Below, piece after piece: positions 8,354 to 17,293 of a stretch of 64,000 nt of DNA; position 1 is the first letter of the stretch; each line of letters opens with the position of its first letter. This DNA is from DFXE01 sp032054765 (GTDB lineage: Bacteria; Bacteroidota; Bacteroidia; Bacteroidales; Tannerellaceae): positions 248,001-312,000 of the forward strand of contig DAMBSC010000002.1 in NCBI GenBank assembly GCA_032054765.1. The letters are read 5' to 3'. The notes beneath the pieces are model-generated. The model saw only the letters and a program-made list of their open reading frames with translations, made no database searches and had not been told where the DNA came from. The translations under genes and the position numbers were made by a program.

Positions 8354-9598
8354 ATGGAGTTACAAGAAACTTTACTCAAAGCCAGTCGTGCTTCACGTAT
8401 TATGGCGGGATTGGATGATAAAACGATCAGTGATATACTTATTGATACAGCCAACCTCTTGCTTGCCAATACAGAAGCTGTTCTTTTAGCTAATGCGGAA
8501 GATTTGGCTCTTATGGAGATAACCAATCCCAAATATGATCGCCTGAAGTTAACAACGGAACGTATTGAGGGAATTGCAGCTGATATGAAAAATGTAGCAT
8601 CGTTAGCTTCTCCTTTAGGTAAGGTTATTTGTGAGACAACTCGCCCGAACGCAATGACTATTAAAAAGGTAAGCGTCCCATTCGGAGTAATAGGCATTAT
8701 CTATGAAGCCCGGCCAAATGTCACTTTCGACGTATTTTCACTTTGTTTGAAAAGTGGTAATGCGTGTGTATTAAAAGGAGGATCTGATGCCGATTTTTCA
8801 AACAGAGCATTAGTATTTATTATTCATGAAGTATTGGCAAAATATGGTATTGATAAGTCTGTATGTACCTTACTTCCTCCTGATCGTGAAGCAACAACGG
8901 CTCTATTGAATGCTGTTGGTTTAGTTGACCTGATTATACCTCGAGGTAGTAGTGCTTTGATTAACTTTGTTCGTGAAAATGCTCGTATTCCGGTTATTGA
9001 AACCGGTGCCGGTATCTGTCATACGTATTTCGATAAATACGGAGATACTGACAAAGGAAAGAATATTATCACTAATGCTAAGACTCGTAGGGTAAGCGTA
9101 TGTAATGCGCTTGATTGTCTTATAATCCATAAAGAAAGATTACATGACCTCCCTAATCTCTGTTATAAACTGAAAGACAGTAATGTGATTATCTATGCTG
9201 ATGAAAGAGCTTATCAGGCATTATCACCCGGTTATCCTTCCAATCTGCTTGAACAGGCCACAGAAGAAAGTTTTGGAACGGAATTCCTCGACTATAAGAT
9301 GAGCATAAAAACAGTCGATACTATAGAACAAGCATTAGAACATATAGCTAATCACAGTTCTAAACATAGTGAATGCATCGTTAGTGAATCACAAGAATCT
9401 ATCCAATTATTTGAACAGATGGTAGATGCAGCTTGCGTATACGCAAATGTTTCGACTGCTTTTACCGATGGAGCACAATTTGGTATGGGAGCAGAAATAG
9501 GTATAAGTACACAAAAACTTCATGCCCGTGGACCAATGGCATTACATGAACTTACTACTTACAAGTATATTATTGAAGGAAACGGACAGATCCGATAG
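8354..9598 (+). CDS. proA: Gamma-glutamyl phosphate reductase
   Basis: Second step of proline synthesis: NADPH-dependent reduction of glutamyl-5-phosphate to the semialdehyde. 414 residues of the aldehyde dehydrogenase superfamily. It has FGVIGIIYEARPNVT near residue 105 and the catalytic cysteine in RRVSVCNALDCLIIHK (~250). The ATG at 8354 (MELQETLLK) is preferred over an in-frame ATG at 8336 that lies inside proB. Directly downstream of proB in the same operon. Confidence 0.97.
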   Translation: MELQETLLKASRASRIMAGLDDKTISDILIDTANLLLANTEAVLLANAEDLALMEITNPKYDRLKLTTERIEGIAADMKNVASLASPLGKVICETTRPNAMTIKKVSVPFGVIGIIYEARPNVTFDVFSLCLKSGNACVLKGGSDADFSNRALVFIIHEVLAKYGIDKSVCTLLPPDREATTALLNAVGLVDLIIPRGSSALINFVRENARIPVIETGAGICHTYFDKYGDTDKGKNIITNAKTRRVSVCNALDCLIIHKERLHDLPNLCYKLKDSNVIIYADERAYQALSPGYPSNLLEQATEESFGTEFLDYKMSIKTVDTIEQALEHIANHSSKHSECIVSESQESIQLFEQMVDAACVYANVSTAFTDGAQFGMGAEIGISTQKLHARGPMALHELTTYKYIIEGNGQIR

Positions 9599-9617
9599 TT
9601 ATTGTTATATTTTATAG

Positions 9618-10199
9618 CTAATACTTGGTAAATATTAACCAGTACCAATCAGCCGGATCACCAACCCCAACACTCGGACAATACAAATAAATATAAGCAG
9701 GAGTAGATGGTTCCATCCAACTTATGAATTGTAGTTTTTCTATTGATTGCCAAATTGGTGTATAGTCAAATTCTTCATTTGTATCCATTTTACTATATTC
9801 GTCATGAAATAATGGATAGAAAGTCGGCATTTCTGTCACTTTATCCAGTTTGACAAAAGAAGAAGCATTATTTATTTCCTCAGGAAAACTTCTTTCGCCT
9901 TTACCCATCCATATAATAGTTCCCGTGAAGAGTTCTGTTTCTGTTTTCTTTTCAAACCAGGTTATATCTCCGAAGTCAACAGGTGAATTGTATTTACAAT
10001 CCAATTCCAAAGTGTCAAGGTAATGAGGTAATTCGATAGCATATCCTCCAAGGAATTTATTCGTTGTATAATCAACAGTCAACACTTGTACCATTGTATT
10101 ATTTGACGGACAAATAACTACCCATGGCACTTTGTCGTCACTGTCACAACCAAACAGTAAAAACAAGCTTACAAAACAAATAAAATATCCGGCCTTCAT
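9618..10199 (-). CDS. Hypothetical lipoprotein
   Basis: A 193-residue protein with a lipoprotein signal peptide (MKAGYFICFVSLFLLFGC). The mature part is rich in aromatic residues and acidic stretches, with no recognised domain. It is convergent with proA (19 bp apart) and divergent from argF'. Probably at the cell surface or in the periplasm; no function can be assigned. Confidence 0.8.
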   Translation of the reverse strand: MKAGYFICFVSLFLLFGCDSDDKVPWVVICPSNNTMVQVLTVDYTTNKFLGGYAIELPHYLDTLELDCKYNSPVDFGDITWFEKKTETELFTGTIIWMGKGERSFPEEINNASSFVKLDKVTEMPTFYPLFHDEYSKMDTNEEFDYTPIWQSIEKLQFISWMEPSTPAYIYLYCPSVGVGDPADWYWLIFTKY

Positions 10200-10282
10200 A
10201 TTTCTTTAAATTTATGTTCTCTTTTATTATGATGAAAATATGATTAAACAAGTTGCATCTTATATATTTTTCTTTTCCTTTT

Positions 10283-10313
10283 TTGCTAATATAGTGCTTT
10301 CTTTCTAACTTGC
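10283..10313 (+). promoter_or_regulatory. Predicted promoter of argF'
   Basis: TTG (10283-10285), a 20-bp spacer and TAACTTGC (10306-10313) approximate the Bacteroidota TTTG-N19-TAnnTTTG promoter. It lies 23 bp before the argF' ATG. Confidence 0.5.
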
Positions 10314-10335
10314 CGCCCTTTTAAAATAGAATGAT

Positions 10336-11289
10336 ATGAAAAACTTTATTAATGTACACGATATAGGCGATCTGAATCAGGCACTTGCAGATGCTTTTGA
10401 AATTAAAAGGGATCGTTTTCAATTTTCGGAACTAGGAAAGAATAAGACCTTGTTAATGATATTCTTTAATTCCAGTCTGCGTACTCGTTTAAGTACACAA
10501 AAGGCAGCGATGAATCTTGGTATGAACACTATGGTACTGGACATTAATCAGGGAGCATGGAAGCTGGAGACAGAACGGGGAGTTGTAATGGATGGTGACA
10601 AACCTGAGCATATGCTGGAAGCTATACCTGTAATGGGTTGCTATTGTGATATTATTGGTGTACGCTCTTTTGCTCGTTTCGAAAATAAAGAAGAGGATTA
10701 TACAGAAAAGATATTAAATCAGTTTATTCAATATTCAGGACGCCCTGTATTCAGTATGGAAGCGGCTACGCGACATCCCTTACAAAGTTATGCTGATCTG
10801 ATTACCATTGAAGAATATAAAAAGACAGAAAGGCCTAAAGTAGTGATGACATGGGCTCCACATCCGAAAGCGCTTCCTCAAGCTGTTCCTAATAGTTTTG
10901 CTGAATGGATAAATGCTACCGATTATGAATTTGTAATTACTCATCCCGAAGGTTATGAACTGGATCCTACATTTGTTGGGAAAGCTACAGTAGAATACGA
11001 CCAACACAAGGCTTTTGAAGGAGCAGATTTCATTTATGCAAAGAACTGGGCAGCATTTACTGATCCGAATTATGGTAAAGTGCTGAGTAAAGATCTGAAT
11101 TGGACTGTTGACACAGAAAAAATGTCACTCACCAATAATGCGTATTTTATGCACTGTTTACCGGTACGTAGAAATATGATCGTTACCGATGATGTAATTG
11201 AAAGTCCACAAAGCATTGTTATACCTGAAGCGGCGAATAGAGAAATATCTGCTCAGGCGGTACTAAAGAAAATCTTAAAAAGTTTATAA
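10336..11289 (+). CDS. argF': N-succinylornithine carbamoyltransferase
   Basis: A 317-residue transcarbamylase for arginine synthesis. The carbamoyl phosphate motif FNSSLRTRLSTQK lies near residue 44, and HPLQSYADL and HCLPVRRNMIV are present. The sequence closely follows the Bacteroides fragilis succinylornithine enzyme. Residue 90 is Pro (DGDKPEH), the residue reported to favour N-succinyl- over N-acetylornithine, for which the Xanthomonas enzyme has Glu. Arginine synthesis in this organism therefore probably runs through succinylated intermediates. Other arg genes are not in the window. It is followed after 5 bp by the Tsx-like gene. Confidence 0.95.
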   Translation: MKNFINVHDIGDLNQALADAFEIKRDRFQFSELGKNKTLLMIFFNSSLRTRLSTQKAAMNLGMNTMVLDINQGAWKLETERGVVMDGDKPEHMLEAIPVMGCYCDIIGVRSFARFENKEEDYTEKILNQFIQYSGRPVFSMEAATRHPLQSYADLITIEEYKKTERPKVVMTWAPHPKALPQAVPNSFAEWINATDYEFVITHPEGYELDPTFVGKATVEYDQHKAFEGADFIYAKNWAAFTDPNYGKVLSKDLNWTVDTEKMSLTNNAYFMHCLPVRRNMIVTDDVIESPQSIVIPEAANREISAQAVLKKILKSL

Positions 11290-11294
11290 AGAGG

Positions 11295-11996
11295 ATGAAA
11301 AAGCTGTTAAGCTTATGTATGATCCTCTTTTCAGGTATGTATTTGAATGGTCAAAATGTACAATTACATTATGATTTTGGTAATTCTATATATAATAAAG
11401 ATTTAGATGGTCGCCCGTTACTTACTTCTACTGTTGAAATGTTCAAACCTGATAAATGGGGAAGCACTTTCTTCTTCATTGATATGGACTATAAAAGTGA
11501 AGGTATAGTCTCAGGATATTGGGAAATTGCCAGGGAACTTACATTCTGGGAACCTCCGTTTTCGATACATGTTGAATATAATGGTGGACTTACCAAATCA
11601 TTTCCCTTTCAAAATGCTTATTTAGGAGGTGTTACTTATACTTACAATAATAAGAATTATAGTAAAGGTTATACCTTAACTGCGATGTATAAATATATTC
11701 AAAAGAATAGCAGTCCTAATAATTTCCAATTAACAGCTACCTGGTATTTACATTTTGGGAAAAACGGAATTTGCACTTTCACCGGCTTTGCCGATTGGTG
11801 GAGAGAAAAAACAGAAGTTGGAGATTTTATATTTATGGCTGAACCTCAATTCTGGGTCAACCTTAACAAAATCAAAGGCATAGATGATAATTTTAATCTC
11901 AGCATTGGGAGTGAAGTCGAACTTACACATGATTTTGGCGGACGGAATGGTTTTTATGCAGTACCTACTTTAGCATTGAAATGGACATTTAATTGA
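11295..11996 (+). CDS. DUF5020 / Tsx-like outer membrane channel protein
   Basis: A 233-residue protein with a signal peptide cleaved near YLNGQ and amphipathic beta strands throughout, resembling the 12-stranded nucleoside channel Tsx and the Bacteroidota DUF5020 family. Examples are VQLHYDFGNSIY at the start, EMFKPDKWGSTFFFIDMDY, and the final strand ending LKWTFN. It probably sits in the outer membrane as a small-solute pore. It lies 5 bp after argF', but a functional link is not evident. Confidence 0.7.
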   Translation: MKKLLSLCMILFSGMYLNGQNVQLHYDFGNSIYNKDLDGRPLLTSTVEMFKPDKWGSTFFFIDMDYKSEGIVSGYWEIARELTFWEPPFSIHVEYNGGLTKSFPFQNAYLGGVTYTYNNKNYSKGYTLTAMYKYIQKNSSPNNFQLTATWYLHFGKNGICTFTGFADWWREKTEVGDFIFMAEPQFWVNLNKIKGIDDNFNLSIGSEVELTHDFGGRNGFYAVPTLALKWTFN

Positions 11997-12031
11997 CAAT
12001 TTAGAATAATAAGATATTCATTCTTTTTTCT

Positions 12032-12061
12032 TTGTAAAGTAATCGAATTTGTTTTTCTTTG
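12032..12061 (+). promoter_or_regulatory. Predicted promoter of the ssb-gldE-gldD operon
   Basis: TTG (12032-12034), a 19-bp spacer and TTTCTTTG (12054-12061) resemble the Bacteroidota promoter with one mismatch in the -7 box. It lies 24 bp upstream of the ssb ATG. Confidence 0.5.
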
Positions 12062-12085
12062 TATAAGAATTAAAGAAATAAAATT

Positions 12086-12553
12086 ATGTCATTAAATAAA
12101 GTAATATTAATTGGTAACGTAGGAAAAGATCCTGATATCCGTTATTTTGACAGTGGTACTGCTGTTGCAAATTTTCCTTTAGCTACTTCCGAAAGAGGAT
12201 ATACTTTAGCCAATGGTACAGTTGTGCCGGAACGTACTGAATGGCATAATATCGTTGTTCGCCGCGATTTAGTTCCTTTTGTGGAAAAGTGGGTGAAGAA
12301 AGGCTCCGGATTATATGTGGAAGGAAAAATCCGTACCCGCAATTATGATGATCAAAATGGAGTTAAACGTTATCTCACTGAAATATATGCCGACAAAGTT
12401 GAATTTTTCAGCTTCGGTATGAGGAGAGAGGAAAACCAATCGACTCAGTCGACTCAATCAACAGAATCTACTCAATCAACTCAATTTACTCAGTCCATTC
12501 AATCTACTGAGTCTATTGAGTCCACTAACGACGCGGATGATCTCCCGTTCTGA
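12086..12553 (+). CDS. ssb: Single-stranded DNA-binding protein
   Basis: A 155-residue SSB. The OB fold occupies residues 1-~110 (MSLNKVILIGNVGKDPDIRY, then EWHNIVVRRDL) and the protein ends in the acidic tip DDLPF that binds partner proteins. The linker (~117-148) is a low-complexity Ser-Thr-Gln/Glu run made from tandem 9-bp units related to ACTCAATCN. The same simple sequence is found outside genes near 49066-49146. First gene of a likely operon with gldE and gldD. Confidence 0.96.
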   Translation: MSLNKVILIGNVGKDPDIRYFDSGTAVANFPLATSERGYTLANGTVVPERTEWHNIVVRRDLVPFVEKWVKKGSGLYVEGKIRTRNYDDQNGVKRYLTEIYADKVEFFSFGMRREENQSTQSTQSTESTQSTQFTQSIQSTESIESTNDADDLPF

Positions 12554-12576
12554 TTGTTTAACTAATACAGCTCCCA

Positions 12577-13911
12577 TTGGACTCAGACTATTTTCATTCG
12601 GGCTTATTTGACCAAGTAATTATCCATACATTAACGGCCGGCCCGATTATTGCATTTATTATCGCAGCATTTTTACTTGTATTTTCAGGTTTTATTTCGG
12701 TTTCAGAAACAGCTTTTTTCTCCTTAAAATTGGCTGATATAAACGATATAAAAGCTAAAAAAACTTCGACTGATTCCGTACTTATCTATTTACTTGAACA
12801 TTCTGAATATTTATTGTCAGCGCTTTTAATAATAAATATTTTTGTGAATGTAACAATAATTATGCTTAGCACCTATGCTTTTAACAGCTTGATTACTTTT
12901 ACCAATGCTCCCGTTTGGGGTATAGTTATAGAGATCGTCGTATTGTCATTTTTATTATTACTCTTTGGCGAGATGATTCCCCAAATGCATGCACAAACAA
13001 ATGCTTTAAAATTTGCCAGAAGATCGGCTTTTATATTAAGAGGTATCGAGTTGGTTTGTCGTCCTTTATCTAAAATATCTGTTAGCTCTACTTCTTTTAT
13101 CAATAAATTGATGAAAAATAAGAAAAAAGACTTTTCGGTCGACGAGCTTTCTAAAGCGTTGGAACGGTCTTCTACTGAAACTTCAGAAGAAAAAGAAATG
13201 CTGGCAGAAATTATTAAATTCTATAATAAAACGGCCAGTGAGATCATGACACCACGTTTGGATATTGAAGATATTGAGATAAAAAGCAACTTCCGTGAAG
13301 TGATAGACTTTATCATTGATTCAGGATATTCACGTATACCTGTTTATGCAGAAACAGAAGACGATATAAAGGGCATCCTCTATATAAAAGATTTACTCCC
13401 CTATATTGATAAGCCAAATTCTTTCCGTTGGCAAAGCCTTATCCGTTCTGCTTATTTTGTTCCTGAAACTAAAAAAATAGATGATCTGCTTGAAGAATTT
13501 CGCAAAAACAAAATCCATATGGCAATTGTGGTAGATGAATTTGGAGGCACATCCGGTATTGTAACTATGGAAGATATATTAGAAGAGATAGTAGGTGAAA
13601 TATCGGACGAATATGACGATGATGAAAAACAATTTATACGACTGGCAGATGGTAGCATGATCTTTGAAGCCAAAATATTGCTAAATGATTTCTTCCGTGT
13701 AATAGGCGCTACATCCACCGAATTTGATGACCTGACAGACGATGTAGATACATTAGCCGGTTTGTTGTTAGAAATAAAAGGAGATTTCCCTAAACGTAGA
13801 GAGATTATTGAGTATAATGGTTACAGATTCCAGATACTTGAAATTGACAATCGCCGGATATTAAAAGTGAAGTTTACACGTGCAGCGGAACTTGTCGCAG
13901 AAGAAAACTGA
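12577..13911 (+). CDS. gldE: Gliding motility-associated protein GldE (DUF21-CBS-CorC)
   Basis: A 444-residue inner-membrane protein starting at a TTG codon; the frame opens only at 12562 and holds no ATG near there. It has four N-terminal membrane segments of the DUF21 type, a CBS pair (~200-335; IMTPRLDIEDIEI, VVDEFGGTSGIVTMEDILEEIVGEI) and a C-terminal CorC/HlyC domain. GldE is needed for gliding and type IX secretion in flavobacteria but also occurs in non-gliding Bacteroidales. The order ssb-gldE-gldD supports the assignment over a generic CNNM transporter. Confidence 0.85.
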   Translation: MDSDYFHSGLFDQVIIHTLTAGPIIAFIIAAFLLVFSGFISVSETAFFSLKLADINDIKAKKTSTDSVLIYLLEHSEYLLSALLIINIFVNVTIIMLSTYAFNSLITFTNAPVWGIVIEIVVLSFLLLLFGEMIPQMHAQTNALKFARRSAFILRGIELVCRPLSKISVSSTSFINKLMKNKKKDFSVDELSKALERSSTETSEEKEMLAEIIKFYNKTASEIMTPRLDIEDIEIKSNFREVIDFIIDSGYSRIPVYAETEDDIKGILYIKDLLPYIDKPNSFRWQSLIRSAYFVPETKKIDDLLEEFRKNKIHMAIVVDEFGGTSGIVTMEDILEEIVGEISDEYDDDEKQFIRLADGSMIFEAKILLNDFFRVIGATSTEFDDLTDDVDTLAGLLLEIKGDFPKRREIIEYNGYRFQILEIDNRRILKVKFTRAAELVAEEN

Positions 13912-13912
13912 T

Positions 13913-14488
13913 ATGCAGAAACTAATATCAATAGTGTTTCTTGTCATAGGAGTTTTATTATCCACTTCGTGCAAGGAATATACTCCTAAGCCACGGGGAT
14001 ATTTACGCATTGATTTGCCGACTCCGGATTATTCTGTTTTACCCTTGAAAGAATATCCCTATTCCTTTAATATATCATCCTTAGCAACTATAGAACTTCC
14101 ACCTACAAAAGAATATCAGTATTGGGTAAACATATTTTATCCCTCTCTGCATGCAAAGATATATTGCAGCTATTTTACTATAAAACCATCAACATTGGAC
14201 GTTGCTATGGAAGAATCTCGAGAATTAGTATTACGACAAGCCAAACAAATACAATCAATAGAAGAAAAAACATTTGAAAACTCTGTAGAGAGTGTTTATG
14301 CCAAGCTGTTTTTATTAGATGGTGAATCAGCCTCTCCTATTCAGTTTACGATAACTGATAGTACAAACAACTTTTTCAGAGGAGCGCTATACTATGAAAC
14401 AAAGATGAATGTAGATTCAATAGCACCTGTCATGAAATATATAGAAGCTGATATTGAAGAGCTTATTCAATCGTTTAGTTGGAACTAA
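13913..14488 (+). CDS. gldD: Gliding motility lipoprotein GldD
   Basis: A 191-residue lipoprotein (LLSTSCKEYTPKPRGYLRIDLP). The start at 13913 follows the gldE stop by one base and gives a proper signal peptide; the longer frame from 13880 lies inside gldE. The YTPKPRGYLRIDLP start of the mature protein and the gldE context are typical of GldD, an envelope lipoprotein associated with gliding and type IX secretion machinery. Confidence 0.88.
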   Translation: MQKLISIVFLVIGVLLSTSCKEYTPKPRGYLRIDLPTPDYSVLPLKEYPYSFNISSLATIELPPTKEYQYWVNIFYPSLHAKIYCSYFTIKPSTLDVAMEESRELVLRQAKQIQSIEEKTFENSVESVYAKLFLLDGESASPIQFTITDSTNNFFRGALYYETKMNVDSIAPVMKYIEADIEELIQSFSWN

Positions 14489-14494
14489 TAAATC

Positions 14495-15118
14495 ATGCCA
14501 TTGTTATTTAAACATAATGAGCCTCTTTGGGGAGTTTGGAAAATAGAAGAGAGTTCTGAAGAACTGTTATATCTTCTTTCAAGAAAAATAGACTATCAGC
14601 CTTTCCTTGATAATATGCGAACAGAAAACAGAAAAAAAGAATGGTTGGCTACCCGTTTATTAACAAAAAAACTCCTTAATAAAGAAGTGCGTATTGATTA
14701 CCATCTCAATGGTGCGCCTTACCTTCCAAATGAGAATTTGCAAATCAGTATATCACATACAAAAGGCTTTGTGGCTGTCATACTTTCCAAAGATTCTACA
14801 CCAGGTATTGATATAGAATACAGGGGAGATAGAATTTTAAAAATACATAGCAAATTTATGAGTAAAGATGAGTATAGTAAGATTGATAAAAAACATGAAG
14901 CAGAACATCTGCTTCTTTATTGGTGTGCAAAAGAAACATTATTCAAGATTATTCAACAAGAGGGTGTAGATTTCATAGACCATCTGCATATTCATCCTTT
15001 CCCTTATAATGAAGAAGGCAGTCTGTTGGCTTCGGAAACCCGAACCGAACAAACTGCTTCATATCAATTAAAGTACTATGTTTTTCCGGATTTTGTAGTT
15101 ACACTTAATAAGATATAA
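14495..15118 (+). CDS. 4'-phosphopantetheinyl transferase
   Basis: A 207-residue Sfp-type enzyme that moves phosphopantetheine from CoA to carrier proteins. Motifs are ISISHTKGFVAV (~87), the metal-binding PGIDIEYRGD (~108) and WCAKETLFKII (~146). It lies 6 bp after gldD on the same strand. Its 3' end overlaps the convergent lipoprotein gene by 14 bp. The carrier protein target is not in the window. Confidence 0.92.
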   Translation: MPLLFKHNEPLWGVWKIEESSEELLYLLSRKIDYQPFLDNMRTENRKKEWLATRLLTKKLLNKEVRIDYHLNGAPYLPNENLQISISHTKGFVAVILSKDSTPGIDIEYRGDRILKIHSKFMSKDEYSKIDKKHEAEHLLLYWCAKETLFKIIQQEGVDFIDHLHIHPFPYNEEGSLLASETRTEQTASYQLKYYVFPDFVVTLNKI

Positions 15119-15986
15119 CTACTTTTATTGATCCATCATCATTGAATGTAGCAACCGTTTCTTTATTATTATTGTTTTTATTCCTAAAATAAAAGTGATA
15201 GAAAAGTCCTTCTGTATCTTGCATTCCACGGATACTATCTATATTGTTTACTCCATATTCAGAAGATGAAAACCCTTGAAATACTTGCTGAGGAACTGTA
15301 TTCTCATTTAAATTCCAAAATGTTGCAATCCAGGAATAATCATTGTTTAATGCAATCGTTTTATAATCAAATCTATCAAGTATACCCACATTTATATCCG
15401 TTATAACATCGTCATTCCAATCAACATCTACTAATTCGGGCTTATCAAACAACTGATTAATAGTCTGATGAATTGGATCGGGTACGATGATGGGCTTTTC
15501 AATATAATTGTCAGCATCTTTTACTACTTTATAGAACTCTCCATATTTTGTAAAATAAAAGTTAGATTTTTTATTGTCTTTTTTTAATACAACAAAGTGT
15601 ACTGTACTAAATCCATTACGTTCTAATATTTGGGCATCCTCAATTTGCCAATCTTCATAATCCGTATCGGCTATTGTATTTGATACAACCTGCAAATAAT
15701 CTTCATATGATGTTCCTATTTGATCCATTAACCAATCTCCCTCTTTATCAAACCAGGCAATCGCAGGATATGAATCCTGACTAAAATCTGCTACATAATA
15801 TTCATCTTTTATCGACCATTTTACAGATGATACATTTCCAAATCTTTTTTGAAAAGAATTTAAGATACGTCTGTCCGGTATATTGGTTTCAGGAATTTCA
15901 GGTTTTACTGACAAGCCACTATTATCTTCGCAGCTAATCAAAGAAATAAATATAAATACAGAAATAAATAATTTGTTTATTTTCAT
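15105..15986 (-). CDS. PepSY-like (DUF2874) lipoprotein
   Basis: A 293-residue lipoprotein (IFISLISCEDN). The mature part has a PepSY-like repeat: FQKRFGNVSSVKW, then YYVADF, then IAWFDKEGDWLM, which is typical of DUF2874 periplasmic proteins in Bacteroidales. A second, weaker unit follows (INQLFDKPELVDVDWNDDVI). Function unknown; such proteins are thought to bind or restrain partner proteins in the periplasm. It ends convergently with the phosphopantetheinyl transferase. Confidence 0.75.
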   Translation of the reverse strand: MKINKLFISVFIFISLISCEDNSGLSVKPEIPETNIPDRRILNSFQKRFGNVSSVKWSIKDEYYVADFSQDSYPAIAWFDKEGDWLMDQIGTSYEDYLQVVSNTIADTDYEDWQIEDAQILERNGFSTVHFVVLKKDNKKSNFYFTKYGEFYKVVKDADNYIEKPIIVPDPIHQTINQLFDKPELVDVDWNDDVITDINVGILDRFDYKTIALNNDYSWIATFWNLNENTVPQQVFQGFSSSEYGVNNIDSIRGMQDTEGLFYHFYFRNKNNNNKETVATFNDDGSIKVVISY

Positions 15987-16066
15987 ACAATTATTATAAT
16001 AAAATTATTTTACCGTTAATTCTAATTATACAACAAGAGTTCATGTAAAAAGTTTACGGACATTCA

Positions 16067-16074
16067 TATCTTTG
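16067..16074 (+). promoter_or_regulatory. -7 element of the aldo/keto reductase gene
   Basis: TATCTTTG matches TAnnTTTG and lies 30 bp before the ATG at 16105. The -33 box is not convincing. Confidence 0.45.
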
Positions 16075-16104
16075 CAGTTTGAATAAATAATAATCAATCA
16101 AACC

Positions 16105-17250
16105 ATGGAATATCGTAGTATTGGAAAAACAGGTATGTCTGCCAGTGTTATCGGACTTGGCGCTGAACATTTAGATGGCAAACCTTATGCTATAGTAGAA
16201 GAAACTATTCATGCGGCATTAGATCACAATATAAATATTATGGATCTTTTCATGCCTGGTGATGAAGTTCGTCGAAATATTGGTAAAGCCCTGGTTGGCA
16301 GGCGTAAGGATATAATTATACAAGGACATATAGGTTCCGTAGATCTAAGCCAGCAATATGATATCAGCCGCGATTTATCAACATGTAAAAGATATTTTGA
16401 AAAATTACTTGATAATCTTGGTACTGATTATATTGATGTGGGAATGTTGTTCTTTATGGATTCCGATGAAGCCTTTGAACAGATTTATTCCAATGGTATC
16501 GTTGATTACGCATTAGAACTTAAAGAGAAAGGCATTATCAGAGCGATCGGCACCAGTTCCCATAATCCGAAAGTAGCCCGAAAAGTATTAGAAACAGGAA
16601 TTGTCGATCTTATAATGTTTAGTATTAATCCGGCTTTTGATATGACACCTGCTGAAACAGATGTACTCAGTACATTTGAAGAACTGTCAGAACAAAAATA
16701 TGTAACTATTGATCCCGTACGGGCCGAACTCTACAAATATTGTGAACAAAAAGAGATAGCTATTACCGTAATGAAAACATTGGGAGGGGGAAGATTATTA
16801 TCTGCAGAACATTCTCCTTTTAAAAAGTCTATGACCGTTACACAATGTATTAACTATGCTCTGACCCGTCCGGGAGTTGTAAGTACTATGATCGGTTGCC
16901 AATCTGCTAAACATGTGGAAGAAGCCGTCAGCTATCTGAATTCTTCTGATAAAGAACGGGATTATATGGATATTATCAGTAATTATCGAGGTGAACTCAG
17001 CGGAAAATGTGTATATTGTAATCATTGTCAACCTTGCCCTGTCAATATTGATATTGCTATGGTTAATAAGTATCTTGATATTGCCTTGTTGGATACCACC
17101 AGTATTCCACCAAGCATCGTCCAGCATTACAGATCTTTATCAGCAACCGGAAGTGATTGCATCGCCTGTGGTAATTGTGAAGAAAAATGTCCGTTTTCAG
17201 TTCCGATTATCAGGAATATGGAACGTGCTGTCGAACTATTGGACCTTTAA
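16105..17250 (+). CDS. Aldo/keto reductase with C-terminal 2[4Fe-4S] ferredoxin domain
   Basis: A 381-residue cytoplasmic oxidoreductase. Residues ~1-280 are an aldo/keto reductase barrel (MEYRSIGKTGMSASVIGLG; DLFMPGDEVRRNIGKAL). Residues ~305-370 carry two cysteine clusters, CVYCNHCQPCP and CIACGNCEEKCP, for two iron-sulfur clusters. Such fusions are common in anaerobes and probably use ferredoxin-type electron transfer; the substrate is unknown. It is a single gene ending at a shared bidirectional terminator. Confidence 0.9.
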   Translation: MEYRSIGKTGMSASVIGLGAEHLDGKPYAIVEETIHAALDHNINIMDLFMPGDEVRRNIGKALVGRRKDIIIQGHIGSVDLSQQYDISRDLSTCKRYFEKLLDNLGTDYIDVGMLFFMDSDEAFEQIYSNGIVDYALELKEKGIIRAIGTSSHNPKVARKVLETGIVDLIMFSINPAFDMTPAETDVLSTFEELSEQKYVTIDPVRAELYKYCEQKEIAITVMKTLGGGRLLSAEHSPFKKSMTVTQCINYALTRPGVVSTMIGCQSAKHVEEAVSYLNSSDKERDYMDIISNYRGELSGKCVYCNHCQPCPVNIDIAMVNKYLDIALLDTTSIPPSIVQHYRSLSATGSDCIACGNCEEKCPFSVPIIRNMERAVELLDL

Positions 17251-17256
17251 TATATT

Positions 17257-17285
17257 AGAAGGGTTGATTAAAAACCAACCCTTCT
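17257..17285. terminator. Bidirectional terminator hairpin
   Basis: AGAAGGGTTG and CAACCCTTCT form a perfect 10-bp stem with a 9-nt loop between two convergent genes. Confidence 0.8.
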
Positions 17286-17293
17286 ACAAAAAT

